Assembly: GCA_033439265.1 (NCBI GenBank) | Contig: JAVTVX010000013.1 | Span: 3,622,501 to 3,686,500 of the forward strand | Direction of reading: 5' to 3' | Length of the DNA: 64,000 nt | Origin: Dillenia suffruticosa | Lineage: Eukaryota > Streptophyta > Magnoliopsida > Dilleniales > Dilleniaceae | In this document: positions 13,613-25,028 of the stretch, piece by piece | How positions within the stretch are numbered: position 1 is the first letter of the stretch | Layout: each line of letters begins with the position of its first letter | Position numbers and translations under genes: made by a program | The notes under the pieces: model-generated | Told to the model about the DNA's origin: nothing | Databases searched by the model: none | Seen by the model: only the letters and a program-made list of their open reading frames with translations

Positions 13613-16600
13613 TTAATGCCATAGCTTACCACAGAAACCGTTGTGTGACCTCTTGCTCGATATGATTTCTGAAAATGTGTCAAATAATTGTCCTGCCAAG
13701 CTACTTGGGTCATCAATCAGTGTTTGGATGAAAGTGTTGACTACCCTACGTTCTTGCACTGTGGATCTCAAGCTAAACCATGTTAACAACTTCAACCTGA
13801 ATTCTTTATTTATATGGCCCTCTCGTTCAAGCCATCGTATGATTTTGACACAATACTCAAAGTTCTCATCCAAGCGACCTGAACCACTTGAGACTTGGAG
13901 AGGCGACCCATTTATTAAGGTGCTATCACAGTCATGTGTTTCCTCACTAGTGCTTGCCGCCCTTTTCCTGCCTTTATTTGCAATGGAATCAGTGGCAGGC
14001 ACTTCTTCAGTGGACTCCCGAGTCCAAGCCAGGGAATCACCATTTCCATCATTCTTTTCAATGCCATGAGAAATAGCATCATCATCTGCCTCAACAGGCA
14101 GACCCAAATTACATCCGATGTCTTCGTCCCTGGAGGACTCAAATGGAGGGGTTAGTTCTTCATTTAAGTCAGGCACTGAAACAACATTCAAGTCAAGCTC
14201 TCGTGAAACAAGAGGAAACTGTTTCTCTCCCAATGTTTCGGGTTTATTAACTTTGCTTTCACTGCAACACTTTCGAACATCTACATGGCAGAACCCATCA
14301 AAACAGCCCTTTTCTTGTGCCCAAGCTAGGCGTAGAATCTTTCCGAGGTCCTGAATTTTAAACCCTGAAGAAGATGCCACCTTTAGTGTCTTGTCTTCCT
14401 TCTTGGCATCAGAACCTCCGTCAACAAGAGCATTCTCTGTTTTATTGTTCACATTGACCACTGGGTTCGGGGTCTTGTGGATTATCTCCACACTTTTTGT
14501 GAAACACTTTGCCTCAGAATGACCCAAGTCACCAACCTCTGTATAGGAAATGATCCGAAATATGTATTCTGTACAAGGCTGTAGGTTTGATATCAAGACC
14601 CTTCTCTGAGCTCTAGGAAAGACACAAGCAGGCTCTTTTGAGTGTACCTCCTCTCTACTTTTGCAATACCAGAGCTTGTACCCAACAACATTTGCGGATA
14701 TTGCACTGGATGTTTCTAACAAAACAATTACAACAGAAGTAGATGTCACTTCTTCAAATAGGAACCTGCAAGCAGCAGGAAGACAACCCTCTGCCAAAAG
14801 AAACCAATTCTTAATATACTGAACATAAGAAAATTCTGTGCATAAAGAGGGTGAAGTATGGGCTGTAATGAGCTCTAACCTCTACAATCAGAACTGGCAT
14901 TAGAAACAGCCCCTAGCAATTCATCTGCTTTATCAATTGCAATTGAGCAGAGTTTCTGCACATCAATTGCAACAGGGAGCCTGCTAACAATGCCCCGTGC
15001 CATCTTAGCTGAAAACCCATCCAATGGCCCCACCTCTGTCTCAAGTTTGGCCTTTGCATCTTTTACAATCTTAACTAGTTCTTTGAACCTGGAAGTCCCA
15101 TCAAGTAGCCGATGACTCAAATATATCCTATGACATAAGACATCAATTCGACGGGCATCCCTTGCTATAACCAGCTGCTTCTTCCAACATCTACAACAAA
15201 TATTAAGTCAAACCAATCAAATGAAGAGGACAAAAATCATTTATAAACCTCATGATCTCTTCTATTAATATTGCATACCCAATTTTTGGTGTTTGAAATT
15301 TATCACAAGTTCCCTGGACATAAATACCCTTTGAAGTTAGTGGCTTAATTATTAAAAATAGTATTTTTCAAAGGATAAAATTGACATTACATATTAAGAC
15401 AAGACTACCCAATAACTTCCCATTGGCCAGACACAATTCCATTTTCCAATATTTTTCTCTTAAAATAATCTTTTCAAAAACCATCTTTTGTTTCTTTTTT
15501 GTTTATAAATAAAATTTTTCTTTTCTTTTGGCATTCCACACATGCATAATAATGCTAGTACCTTATGAAAAGGGGCAAATGGTCATCTTCTGCTGTCACC
15601 TGTTGCCATCCTAAATTAGATAAGGGATTTCCGAGGTTACATATAGAATTCCATAAGCATCATTTGCAGAGATTAAAACTGCATTAGGTGTTGCATTTGA
15701 AAACTTTAGAGCTTTCCTCACACTTGGCAAAAAAATGTATATATATATATATATTGTTTGGTCAAAAAAATATAATCACGGATATTATGTGTGCTAGTAA
15801 CCGTGGTTAGACTTATACTATTGTATGGTACTGAATGTTAAGCTATTAAATAACAACAAGAACTAAAGATGATTATAGCAGAAATGATGATATTTAGATG
15901 AATGTGTAGAAAAACCAGAAGAGATAGAATTAAAAATTAAGAGATTTATAACAATTTGGGAGTTAGTTCAATTGTAGATAAGATGCAACAGCGTCGTCTG
16001 AGGTGTTTCGAGCATGTGCAAAGAAGACCTAAAGATACATCAGTTCGGAAAACCGAGAACTTAAATATAGGAGATAGTAAAATATAAAGGTAGACCGCTG
16101 AAAACTTGGATACAAGTTATCTGTAAAGACATGAAAGTTAAGGGTTTAGAAGAGAAAATGATCTTAGATAAGAATGGATGGCATAAAAGAATCCACACAA
16201 ATTAAACTAATATATTTTAGATATTTATCTATTGATTTATTTATTTATTTTATTTTCTTTTTATTATATATATATATTTTTTAATTTCATTTTTCTTTTC
16301 TCTATCTTTTTCAAATTTGTCTCTCAAATGGCCGACCCAAAAATTGGGATTAAGTCTCAGTTTTTTGTTGTTGTTGTTGTATATGATGTGTGTTAGTAAA
16401 AGAGCTTTAATTTTTGATCTCATATATCCCTGACTGAGTTGATGTATGCTGCAGCTAGAAGCAATATGCCAATATTCGTCATAGCACTTCCATACAACTA
16501 CAAGCAAAACATCTTACCACAGCAGTTTAGCCATATTAATAGAAGTTCACTAGGAAAACTCACCCTAATATTCCAGAAACTTTACCACAAGAAGCACAAC

Positions 16601-19600
16601 AGTAGCTTCCATCTAGCTGCATCAATTGACCAAGATCAACGACACCAACCTTCCGACGTTGGAGAGCACACTCAATGTGGCACGACAATCCACAGAAATC
16701 ACCATCATCAGATTCAGACCAGCAGACTAACCAGAGGCTTGGGTCCTTGTTTTCATCAAATTGGTGGCAGATGCAGCAAGAACACCTCTTGCAAAAAGTG
16801 TCCTCCTTGGACAGGTTGGCTTTACATGCTGAATTTTTACAGACCCAAGAATTTGAACATCCAAATTCTGTAGAATGCTCTGTAGGCATCAGAAGTCGAC
16901 TAGGATTTTCCCCTTTCCTTTGTTGCTTCCTAGAATAAGGCTGATTCTTGGGATTTGTGAAACCTTTCCTCGATTCATGGTTCTTGACTGCTTTGCCATT
17001 CCCCTTGGCAGATTGTTTCTTTTCCTTTTCAAAGCAATTCTGAAGAAGTTCCTTCTTCAGACCAGATTTAATAAATTCCTGTAGAAGTTCTGGACTTCTT
17101 GAAGCTTCATCTGGATGTCCATTTTTCTCTGGGGTACTTTGGACGCTGGAGGAATGACTTAGAACACCAGATACTATGCACAAAAATAATTAATGGTAAG
17201 CAAGCAAGTTGACTCAAGAAGTATAATTTAAGTTATCCAATTAACCAATATAAATAAGATATAAAACAATAAAAGAAAACACAAGAGACAAGACAATGAC
17301 AGAATAGGGGGAAAAATGATTAATTCAGTGCCACAAAATTTCAGAAGACAATAAGAAGCAAAAGGAAAGCTTTAAAAATTAAAGGGCAAAACCACAAATA
17401 ACCTCTTTGAACTTTAGGCCTACAATTAAATAGCCCCATAAAATTTTATTTGATTTTATTTTTTATTTTTTTATTATTATTTTTTGCAATAAGCTATTCC
17501 TGGAGCTTTTGAAATATAAGTCAATCATCTCCATAAGTGGATGGGTTTAGAATTCCGCCACTTCAAAGATCACATATAACACATCTGACCGGTGCCTTTT
17601 TCTTTCTTCTATCTGGAAAAAAAGACTAGACAGAAAAAAGAAACAAGAGAGAGAAGAGGAGAGGACTATTTAGAGACAAAATATGATATTTTAGTGAAAA
17701 TTTCAGTTGCGGAGAGAAAAATGGTAAAAAATTATTATCGGAAGGCAGAAATATGGAAAACCCAAAACAGTTCACTGGAAATGGTAGTTATTGCCACAAA
17801 TTTTGGGAGCACTGTCTGAAAAGAGAAAAATGAGGAAGCAAGGGAGTCGAGTACACTTTGGAGGCAAGATTTGGATTTCTCATGAAAGATCAAGGTGAGA
17901 GGCCAGATGTAGAACCTTAACACTGTCCACTTATGGGGTACATTAAAACCTATCTTAAAAGTTTCCGAAGAAAATTGACCGCAATTAAAGTTTCGCTGGA
18001 TCATACCACGCTCCACTTCTGACCTTTCATTCATACGTTTAAGATATTGCCCACTGCTCACACCCACTCCCTCTCTATTAGGATTCTTAGGCCCTCCTAA
18101 ATAGCTCAAAACAGAAACTTTTGAAAATATAGTAAGAAATGAATATATAATGCCTTTGCAACCCATAAAACATTTAGACAATCTTATTACATTTAATAAA
18201 GACTAGGATAGACAGCTGCTAATGGCACTCATTCTTTAGCCATGAGAAGTGGCCAGAACACTAGGATGATAAAAAAAAAGGCTGAATGTATCATGAATAA
18301 AATCTTAACTTTCTTAGCCATAACATATGAATAATGCTATATTTACGAGAGAAATACTTGGATTATCAGAATTCTCATATAAAAATTATTCAGAAAAAAT
18401 GTAGTATTAAGCAACATGATCAAAGAAGTTAACCGATTAATCTCTCTATCATTAAGAGGCCAAACAAATGACAAATTCCATTAATCAGCATCATGTTAAA
18501 AGTTGGAGATAGGTGCAATGTGAATTTTTAAAAGATGTAAACCGGAAAAGACACAACTAGAGTAACCCTAAATCACCAATCACAAAACAAATGCATTTAT
18601 TAATTCCCCCCACCTTATCGCCGACATGAAGATTAAAAAAATGATTAGGTTATGAGTGGACTGAGGTCTAATTTGATCACTCTTATGAAGATCATATTTA
18701 CTTTTAATCATTTTGTGCTGCAACTTATGCGCTTCTAAAAGGATTCTTCCACTACCATTTGTTGTGCCAGCACCCCCACAAGGACAACCAAATTTGAATC
18801 TTTCAGCCTATTTTTGCTCCACAATCCTGTCTTCGTCACCAAACCTAACTTTCAAGTCCAATTTTACCTGAGAAGGTACACCACCCTATTCTTGTGATGT
18901 CTTAATGCCTTTTCTTCCATGACACTATGAAGGCTACCCCCAACGGCATGTATGAGCAAAAACACTGAGAGATGAAGAACAAGAAGGGGAGTATTAACTT
19001 CTTTCAAATGCCCCTCCACTATCCCAGGTACCCAAGGGAGGATTACCAGGGCATGCCCAAGAATCTGCTTGATCACCTTCTCCGTGAGTATGGATTGCTT
19101 GCAGATTCTGACCTAGCCGACAATCTTCCAGATTGTCTGCAGATTTCCTCTGGCCTGAGTTCAACAGATGTTCCTCCACAGCCATCCTGAACCATCTTGT
19201 GACGACCCACTAGCCAGACATCGCATACCCTAACAGAACGGAACAGATCTGCATAACCTGAGCAATTCTTTTGGACTATATCAAAATTACGAACACCCTA
19301 GATTTTGGTTTCCAAGCTAACCAAGTGGTCATTCCTCTCTGAATAACAGCTGGACCATGAAAAAATCTCATTAGCTGTTTCTAGAATATTTGCCAGTCAA
19401 AATCTTAAAAGACGGGAAAAGGATACAGAGAAATATTAGAAAGACAAAATCTGATCAAGGCATCCAGCCTTTAAGCTAGAAGAACTCCTTTTGAAGCATC
19501 CACCCTCCTCAAGCCCATATAAATGACTAGATCCAGAGTTCCTTTCCCCCATCTGACCTGTTGAAGACTTTAGAAAACAAAAGATTACCTAGCTAAGGCC

Positions 19601-21191
19601 TATCTAACCACAATTATTGAGATCTAATTGCCCTAAACTCTTCCGCTATGTCAAGTGGTATCAAAGCCTAACACTATTTTTTTTTTCCCTCCAATTCAGA
19701 ATTTTTTTCAGAATCCAGAAACTTTTTTTCTGAACGTTTTTCTTTTTGCAGAAAAATTTCCCCTTGTTTCTGAACTATGGTTGGACAAGGTAGAGGCAGT
19801 CAGCCCCAACAAACATAGATGGCCGAGTTACGAAAGAATGATTAAGGATTTTGCATGGATTATACAAGCCTTGCAGCATCATGAACCTGTAGAAGCCCAA
19901 ATCCAAATAGAGAACCCAGAAGGCAACCTCAAACAACTTGACACTCAAGACCTTCAGACCAAAGAGGAAGTCAAGAACGTGAACCCTTCTCATGAAGATG
20001 GACTTGCAAATTGAGCGGCAAGAGGTGAATTGGAAGAACAGTTACTACATACTCTTGATTTAATGGTGGAGTGATGGAGTTAGCTAGGTTTACGGGGTGA
20101 GTCAAATCAAGTTTTTGATGAATATGATGAGGAGATAAGAGGAAATTGATGGTCATCCAATTCAAGGCGAGTACGAAGGGCAATGACGAAAAGAATTGAA
20201 GATGAAGAAGAAGAATAGAGGCATTGTATTTTCCATACAAGAAGGTTGTGATGTTGTATCAATGGATGTTATGCATAATTTTTTTTTTTTGGAAGACCTT
20301 GGTTGTTTGATCATGATATGAATCATAAGACAAAAACTAATATGTCCTCATTCAACAAGGATAACAAGAGTTGGACTTTGTATCCTCTTAAGGAAGAGGC
20401 AAAGCAATCGGCAACTAAGAGTTCTACAACCAGCAGAATAAATGGGTATTTGAGAGATAAAAATTTTGAAGCTCAAATTCGCAAGCCACGAGTTGCAAAG
20501 GCTGATGTTATCGAGGAAGTGTTAGATGTGAAGGAAGCTCGATCTAGAAAAGGCAACCTGTATCAACTATTCTTGGTAAAGTGGGTAGAGGTAAACCAGC
20601 AAATGAAAGCAAATGGATTTCTGAAGAAGAGTTGAAATGAGTGGATCCAACCATATATGAGGAATAGTCAATGCTTACTTGTTAGCACCAAGTCCTTTTT
20701 CTAACCTGTGAGAATGATGTAGCTGCATCCAAGAAATTAGAGAGTTTCTATTTTTTGTTTTTTACTAGTTCTTCTTCTTTATTTAGGTTTTTTGTTTGGG
20801 AAGCTGGTTTTTTTTTTTTAATTCTATTTAACTAATCAAAAAGTTCTAACCTAGAAATAGAATTAGTGCTAACTAGTATAAATAGGATAATAGCAGTCGG
20901 TTTAGAATTACATTTTTTTTTCCTATCAATTAAGAATTTTTATTCTAGGGTTTTCTTTAAACCTATGTATTACTATTCTACCAACCACAATCACCCTATT
21001 CTAGCCTTAATTGTTGAGATTTAATTGCCCTAAACTCTTCCACCAAGTCATGAAGATCAAGCCAAAAAGTGACACTAAAAACTCACATTAAAGGTCCAAA
21101 TTCAAGATTCAACTGGATTTAAAAGAAACACATTAGTTGAAGGAAACAAAAGTAACATACCTCTCGCCAAGAACTTATCTTCTAAATCCAT
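13613..21191 (-). CDS. VIL1: VIN3-like (VEL) PRC2-associated protein, VIL1/VRN5 type (4 coding exons, 709 aa)
   Basis: Coding exons are 21191-21161, 17173-16564, 15190-14880 and 14790-13613; phases close to 710 codons including stop. Family role: VEL proteins join Polycomb PRC2 in the nucleus and support H3K27me3 silencing, for example of FLC after cold in Arabidopsis. Seen here: N-terminus MDLEDKFLARVSGV; a Lys-rich linker; a Cys-rich PHD superdomain at about 120-225 with CKRCSCCICHQF and SYCCASCGKVSG; a fibronectin type III domain at about 325-415 ending near YIFRIISYTEVGD; an acidic, low-complexity middle; and the C-terminal VEL/VID interaction domain at 626-709 starting ENFEYCVKIIRWLE and ending FCGKLWH. 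The start has an in-frame TAA four codons upstream. The N-terminus and length favour the VIN3-like 1/2 group over VIN3 itself; the exact paralogue is uncertain. Introns 1 and 2 contain transposon relics in the opposite orientation. Confidence 0.93.
15803..16381 (+). mobile_element. RTE-type LINE 3' fragment (degenerate)
   Basis: Lying in intron 2 of the VIN3-like gene and antisense to it. Conceptual translation in broken frames gives hallmarks of the C-terminal part of plant RTE-clade reverse transcriptases: LLYGTEC, a MCRKTRRDRIKN block, DKMQQRRLRCFEHVQRRP and EWMA/KNPHK-like remnants, with several stops and frameshifts. It ends in the non-coding tail CTCAAATGGCCGACCC followed by a short TTG repeat, typical of RTE elements. 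The same tail is found at 34220-34575. It is a 5'-truncated, inactive copy. Confidence 0.8.
16261..16290. repeat. AT-rich simple repeat within the LINE tail
   Basis: A short (TA)n run between the coding remnant and the 3' end of the RTE fragment. The other copy has a longer (TA)n run at the corresponding place, so this looks like an unstable site that is part of the element. Confidence 0.5.
19613..21050 (+). mobile_element. Internally deleted Ty3/gypsy chromodomain (chromovirus-like) LTR element
   Basis: Evidence is a primer-binding site TGGTATCAAAGCCT at 19656-19669, which matches the usual plant initiator-Met tRNA site with one change, and a 41-nt LTR end at 19613-19653 that recurs at 21010-21050 with about five differences. 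Between them lie a gag-like stretch (about 19770-20010), a protease-region remnant with GRPWLFDHDMNHKTKTN (about 20293-20390), and a C-terminal chromodomain-like block with QLFLVKWV (about 20545-20640, then broken frames). Reverse transcriptase, RNase H and integrase are absent. The LTRs resemble each other only at their last 40-60 bases, so the 5' limit is uncertain. The element is dead. Confidence 0.75.
20303..20635 (+). pseudogene. Gypsy protease-to-chromodomain remnant ORF (110 aa)
   Basis: The frame reads from a protease-downstream motif (FDHDMNHKTKTN, then a LYPLKEE motif) within about 60 residues into a chromodomain-like QLFLVKWV motif. In intact chromoviruses these are separated by roughly 1000 residues of reverse transcriptase, RNase H and integrase. 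The ORF is therefore the product of an in-frame internal deletion and not a host gene. The rest of the chromodomain continues in another frame after 20590. Confidence 0.65.
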
Positions 21192-22230
21192 GGGTTTTTA
21201 GGTCAATTGAAATATGACATCAACCTTCCCTATGAAAAATGAACCAGCATCAAAATGTCAGCACTATTTATAATCACACATTAAAATACTGGAAAAAGGT
21301 CTACTTTGGAAAGAACCAAGCAGCATAAAGTCATGATTATTGACACAAGCATTCAAAATTTAAAGGAAAATGACTTATACCTGCTGCCCAAATTGGTCTT
21401 CCACAACAAACCCATTCTTCAGAAATTAAATAGAAACCCAAACACCCTCCCCTGGAATCAAAGCAATAGCAATCATCAACGCAGAGAGCACGTTCATACC
21501 AACGGACAACCTAAATGTTCAAACCCACAAAAAAAATTAAATTTATTGTCATTCATACAAATACTTGAGCAAAACAATTGAAAATGTTGCATGTTTTACA
21601 ATGTAGATCATAAATTCAATCAAACAAGTGAAAAGAACTCAGGAAATTACTGTCAAAACAATTATCCCACACACGAACGATTAAGAAAAGGACCAAACAT
21701 GGGCATTTCAAGCAGAAAAAAAACAAAACTCGAGAAAATTCAAAGAGGTCGTAAAACAATAGACAGATCTGAGATTATATCAGAACGTATAGAGAAAGCA
21801 GACGATCTATTAATTTGAATAAAATAGAGAAGAAAGAAAGCGAGAAATAAGACAAACCCGTGATCGGTCAAATGCAAAACAGGGGAGGAGAGGGGGAGAG
21901 AAATTAGGGTTTGGAGAAAGAGATAGAGAAAGCTTGGCGGTTTTGATTTTTAAGGAGAAATTTTGGAAAGAAAGGAAAGTTCTCCGTAGTTAGTTTGCGT
22001 TTGGTTTTGGGCTTTCGGGGAGGCAGGAGATAGCGTGCGTTTCCGTATAGGCCGTGTGTATGGAGTGGATGACCGGATGTGGAGCTTGTCCGAGTTTTCC
22101 TTCTTCACGTTTTCCAGCTCCAAAGCTAATCTTACTTTCACGCGCACCTTCCACCGGCGCGTGATTTAGGGTTTGTTCTTGAATTGAATGAGCCGCGCAA
22201 GCAAGCAAAATTTAATCACCATGTGACTCG
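21192..22230 (-). promoter_or_regulatory. 5' leader and promoter region of the VIN3-like gene, with telo-boxes
   Basis: A likely acceptor (tttcatag) lies about 50 bases upstream of the ATG, so a 5' UTR intron reaching toward about 21860 is plausible. On the gene's strand telo-box sequences (AAACCCTAA) occur at about 21903-21912 and 22166-22175. Telo-boxes are common in promoters of plant housekeeping genes and bind TRB factors. No TATA box is obvious. TSS and leader splicing are inferred. Confidence 0.45.
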
Positions 22231-23182
22231 TAACTAGGGTTACCCAAATTGTGTGATTTTCATAGACCTAATAATAAATTAATTAAAAATAAAAACACTT
22301 CGGGCATAATATTTTTTTTTTTACTTAACTATCAATATTCAAAAATTCAATTAATTCAGTTCAAATTATTATAAAATTTAATTTAAAATTAATCTCTCGA
22401 CGTTTATTTTTTTATTTTTAAAATTTGAAACGAAAATTTTAATTAATTTAAATTCACGTTGGTTGGAGATGGAAGTTTGTCTCTATTGTTGTTGTGCTTG
22501 ATATGAGCCTTTACCTTCATTGTATTGAGATTTTCTTTTTTTTTTTTTAATTTTAATTCTTATTTGGCTACAAACCGATTATTCATTGTATGCGTTTAAA
22601 ATTTTATTGGAGACTGCTTTCACGTGGTATTGGATCCCCTATCTTGTGTGTTTGGTGTGAATTGATTTTGTCATTTTATTGCCTATATTAATCATGCACT
22701 CTAAAAGTATTTTAAGATTTTTTAGTATTTTTTCTTATTTTAAATCATAGTTTTTTCTTTTTATTAATTTTGGATCATTGTAAAGGTATTTCTTTTATGT
22801 CGATTATTTAATAATCAAGCGTTAAAATTATATATTTGTGTTCACAAGCAAAGAGCTGTTCTTAAAGTGAATTTTTAATTTCAAACGAAAAAAATTATTG
22901 AAATAATAATAGTTTTGGTTGAAATTATAATTTAGTTTTATTGAAAATCATCTTTTTTTTCCTTGCTATATGTAAAAAAAAAAAAAAAAAAGGTTATTGT
23001 TGCAATTGTCAGATATTATTTTTTTGAATTTGACAATGTAAAATAAAAGTAATTTTTACAAATGTTTCCTGAATTTGCTGTTTTTTTATTTAAAATTTAA
23101 ATGATAAAGTAATGCTGTCTAAAAAAGTTGATTACCAAATTTATTTTGACTTAATATAACTCTGTTATCCTTAATCATAGTA

Positions 23183-23670
23183 GAGTAAATAAAAAAAATG
23201 TATTAATATTTGATAGGTGTAATGATCAAATATTAAACTCTCTTATTAAGATTTTAATTTTGAATATTAAGAATAAAAAATAGATGTTGAGAGTGTCAAT
23301 ACTTAAATGAATTTTACAGTATTTGAACTCGATTAATTGAATAACTCAACACATCTATACAAAAAAAAAACATATGTTTTTCAACGCATAATAAAAAATT
23401 TAGTCAAATTTGGAAACCAAGTAATGAGTAAATTAATATTCGATAGGTGTAATGATCAAATGTTAAATTCTCTTAATTAAAATTTTAATTTTGAATATTG
23501 AGAATAAAAAATAGATATTAAAAGTGTCAATACTTAAATAAATTTTACAATATTTGAACTCGATTAGTTGAATAACTCAACACATCTATAAAAAAAAAAA
23601 AAAAAAACATATGTTTTTCAACGCATAATAAAAAATTTAGTCAAATTTGGAAACCAAGTAACGAGTAAAT
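23183..23670. repeat. Tandem duplication, period about 230 bp, two copies
   Basis: The block beginning at about 23183 with GAGTAAAT, then GATAGGTGTAATGATCAAAT and later CAACACATCTATA, an A tract and CATATGTTTTTCAACGC, is repeated from about 23425 with few substitutions and small indels. Both copies end in the shared GGAAACCAAGTAA segment. The A tract differs in length between copies. It is a local segmental duplication in non-coding DNA. Confidence 0.85.
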
Positions 23671-24987
23671 TAAGGTTTTGTATGGAATTTTCAAATCATG
23701 TTAATTTTAATTTTCTCTTTATTTTCATGACTTCCATTATGTGGGAATCCGAAGGTGCAAAGAATGTTAAGGTTATTTTGCAAATTAAATAAGTAAATTG
23801 TCATTGGAAATGTCAATTTTAGCCCTTCGAACTCATCATATCATTTTGTTTCGAGAGAGAAAGCATAGAAACATCCAAAACTAATGTTGTCATGCTCGTG
23901 ATTTGACATTCATTTGACTAAATTATGGTAACATGAACATGTGCTTAAGCTGAGTGCCAACTGGCCTACCTCATATGTTTCCATCATCCATGATAGGCGC
24001 AACGCGCAGGGGCTGCCTCTACCAATGTTGTCCCTATCCAAAGGTCAGTCCCATCTATAAAATTAAGGGAAAAAAAAAAAAAAAAGAATTTAGGTTGAGT
24101 CCAATGCAAGCAACAATTAGTGTAAAAGTTGAAAGGACCCACATTAGGTTAAAACATCATCTCAAGGGTTCTGAAAAACTGTTAATTAAAAAGTATAAAA
24201 ACCTAATCGAGCAAATTAAGCTTCCCAAACATCTACACCTAAAATTATGTCATTTTGATGGGAGATTTAGTACCATTCCTTATTAATACCTAATATTTTT
24301 AATACCTAATATTTATAAAATGGTCATCATTGAATTACTGTATAACCTTCATATTTTGTTTTTTTGAGAAATGATGATTATTGAAATAACAATTAAAAAT
24401 TATAAAAAAATTAATATTCACATGAATATTAAAAACTCAGGTTGATTATGTCTGTTTTCTCTTTTTCTTATATTTTTTTTAAATTAATATAATTATTTAA
24501 AATTATAATTTGATTAAATTAATTTGAGTGTCGTTAGATTCGATTAGGAAGAGATCTTTTGATATACTTATTTGTTATTTTCAAATTTTAAGTTTAAAAT
24601 TTATTTAAAGGATATGGTATTTTAATTTATTAAATTTGATGTCCGTTGATCTGTCGTGATTGTCTGCTTTACTGCTGCGTGCCACACGCATAGAGCGTGA
24701 AATTATGGGAAATATGAACGACGCCCGGAGCTATTTTTGGCAACTTAATATTTCATGGACTTACTCCTTTGCTCAATGTGAACGTTCAATCACGACGAAT
24801 GAATCAGATACACGTGTATAACATGCACCAAAAAAACGGTTCAATTTGGACCGTCCGATCATTTCTTCTCAAGACGATCTGTTTAAACAAAATGCTACCA
24901 TGGAATTCCTTGGTAAACCAACACCAGTCGTACGCCCCTTTGCTTTGGGCGCAAAAAAAATGTGGAATAGAATTAGTCAATGTGGAA

Positions 24988-24988
24988 A

Positions 24989-25027
<39 letters not shown>

Positions 25028-25028
25028 A
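24988..25028. repeat. (AAAT)n microsatellite
   Basis: Ten or so uninterrupted tetranucleotide units, at the end of a short open frame which I do not consider a gene. Confidence 0.85.

Larger units (their letters stand above)
17174..21160 (-). other. Intron 1 of the VIN3-like gene (about 4 kb)
   Basis: The intron joins GCGAGAG/gtatgt at 21161 to gtgcatag/TATCTGG at 17173, splitting the codon for Val11. It is far longer than the gene's other introns. The extra length is at least partly due to a chromodomain retrotransposon relic at 19613-21050. Open frames at 17592, 17735, 18864, 18972 and 18994 show no domain and are not called. Confidence 0.75.

Noticed and set aside
13641..14354. Plus-strand frames over 13.6-14.4 kb
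   Set aside because: Antisense shadows of the last exon of the VIN3-like gene.
18864..19190. Frames of 60-70 residues on both strands at 18.9-19.2 kb
   Set aside because: They lie within intron 1 of the VIN3-like gene, overlap one another and lack motifs.
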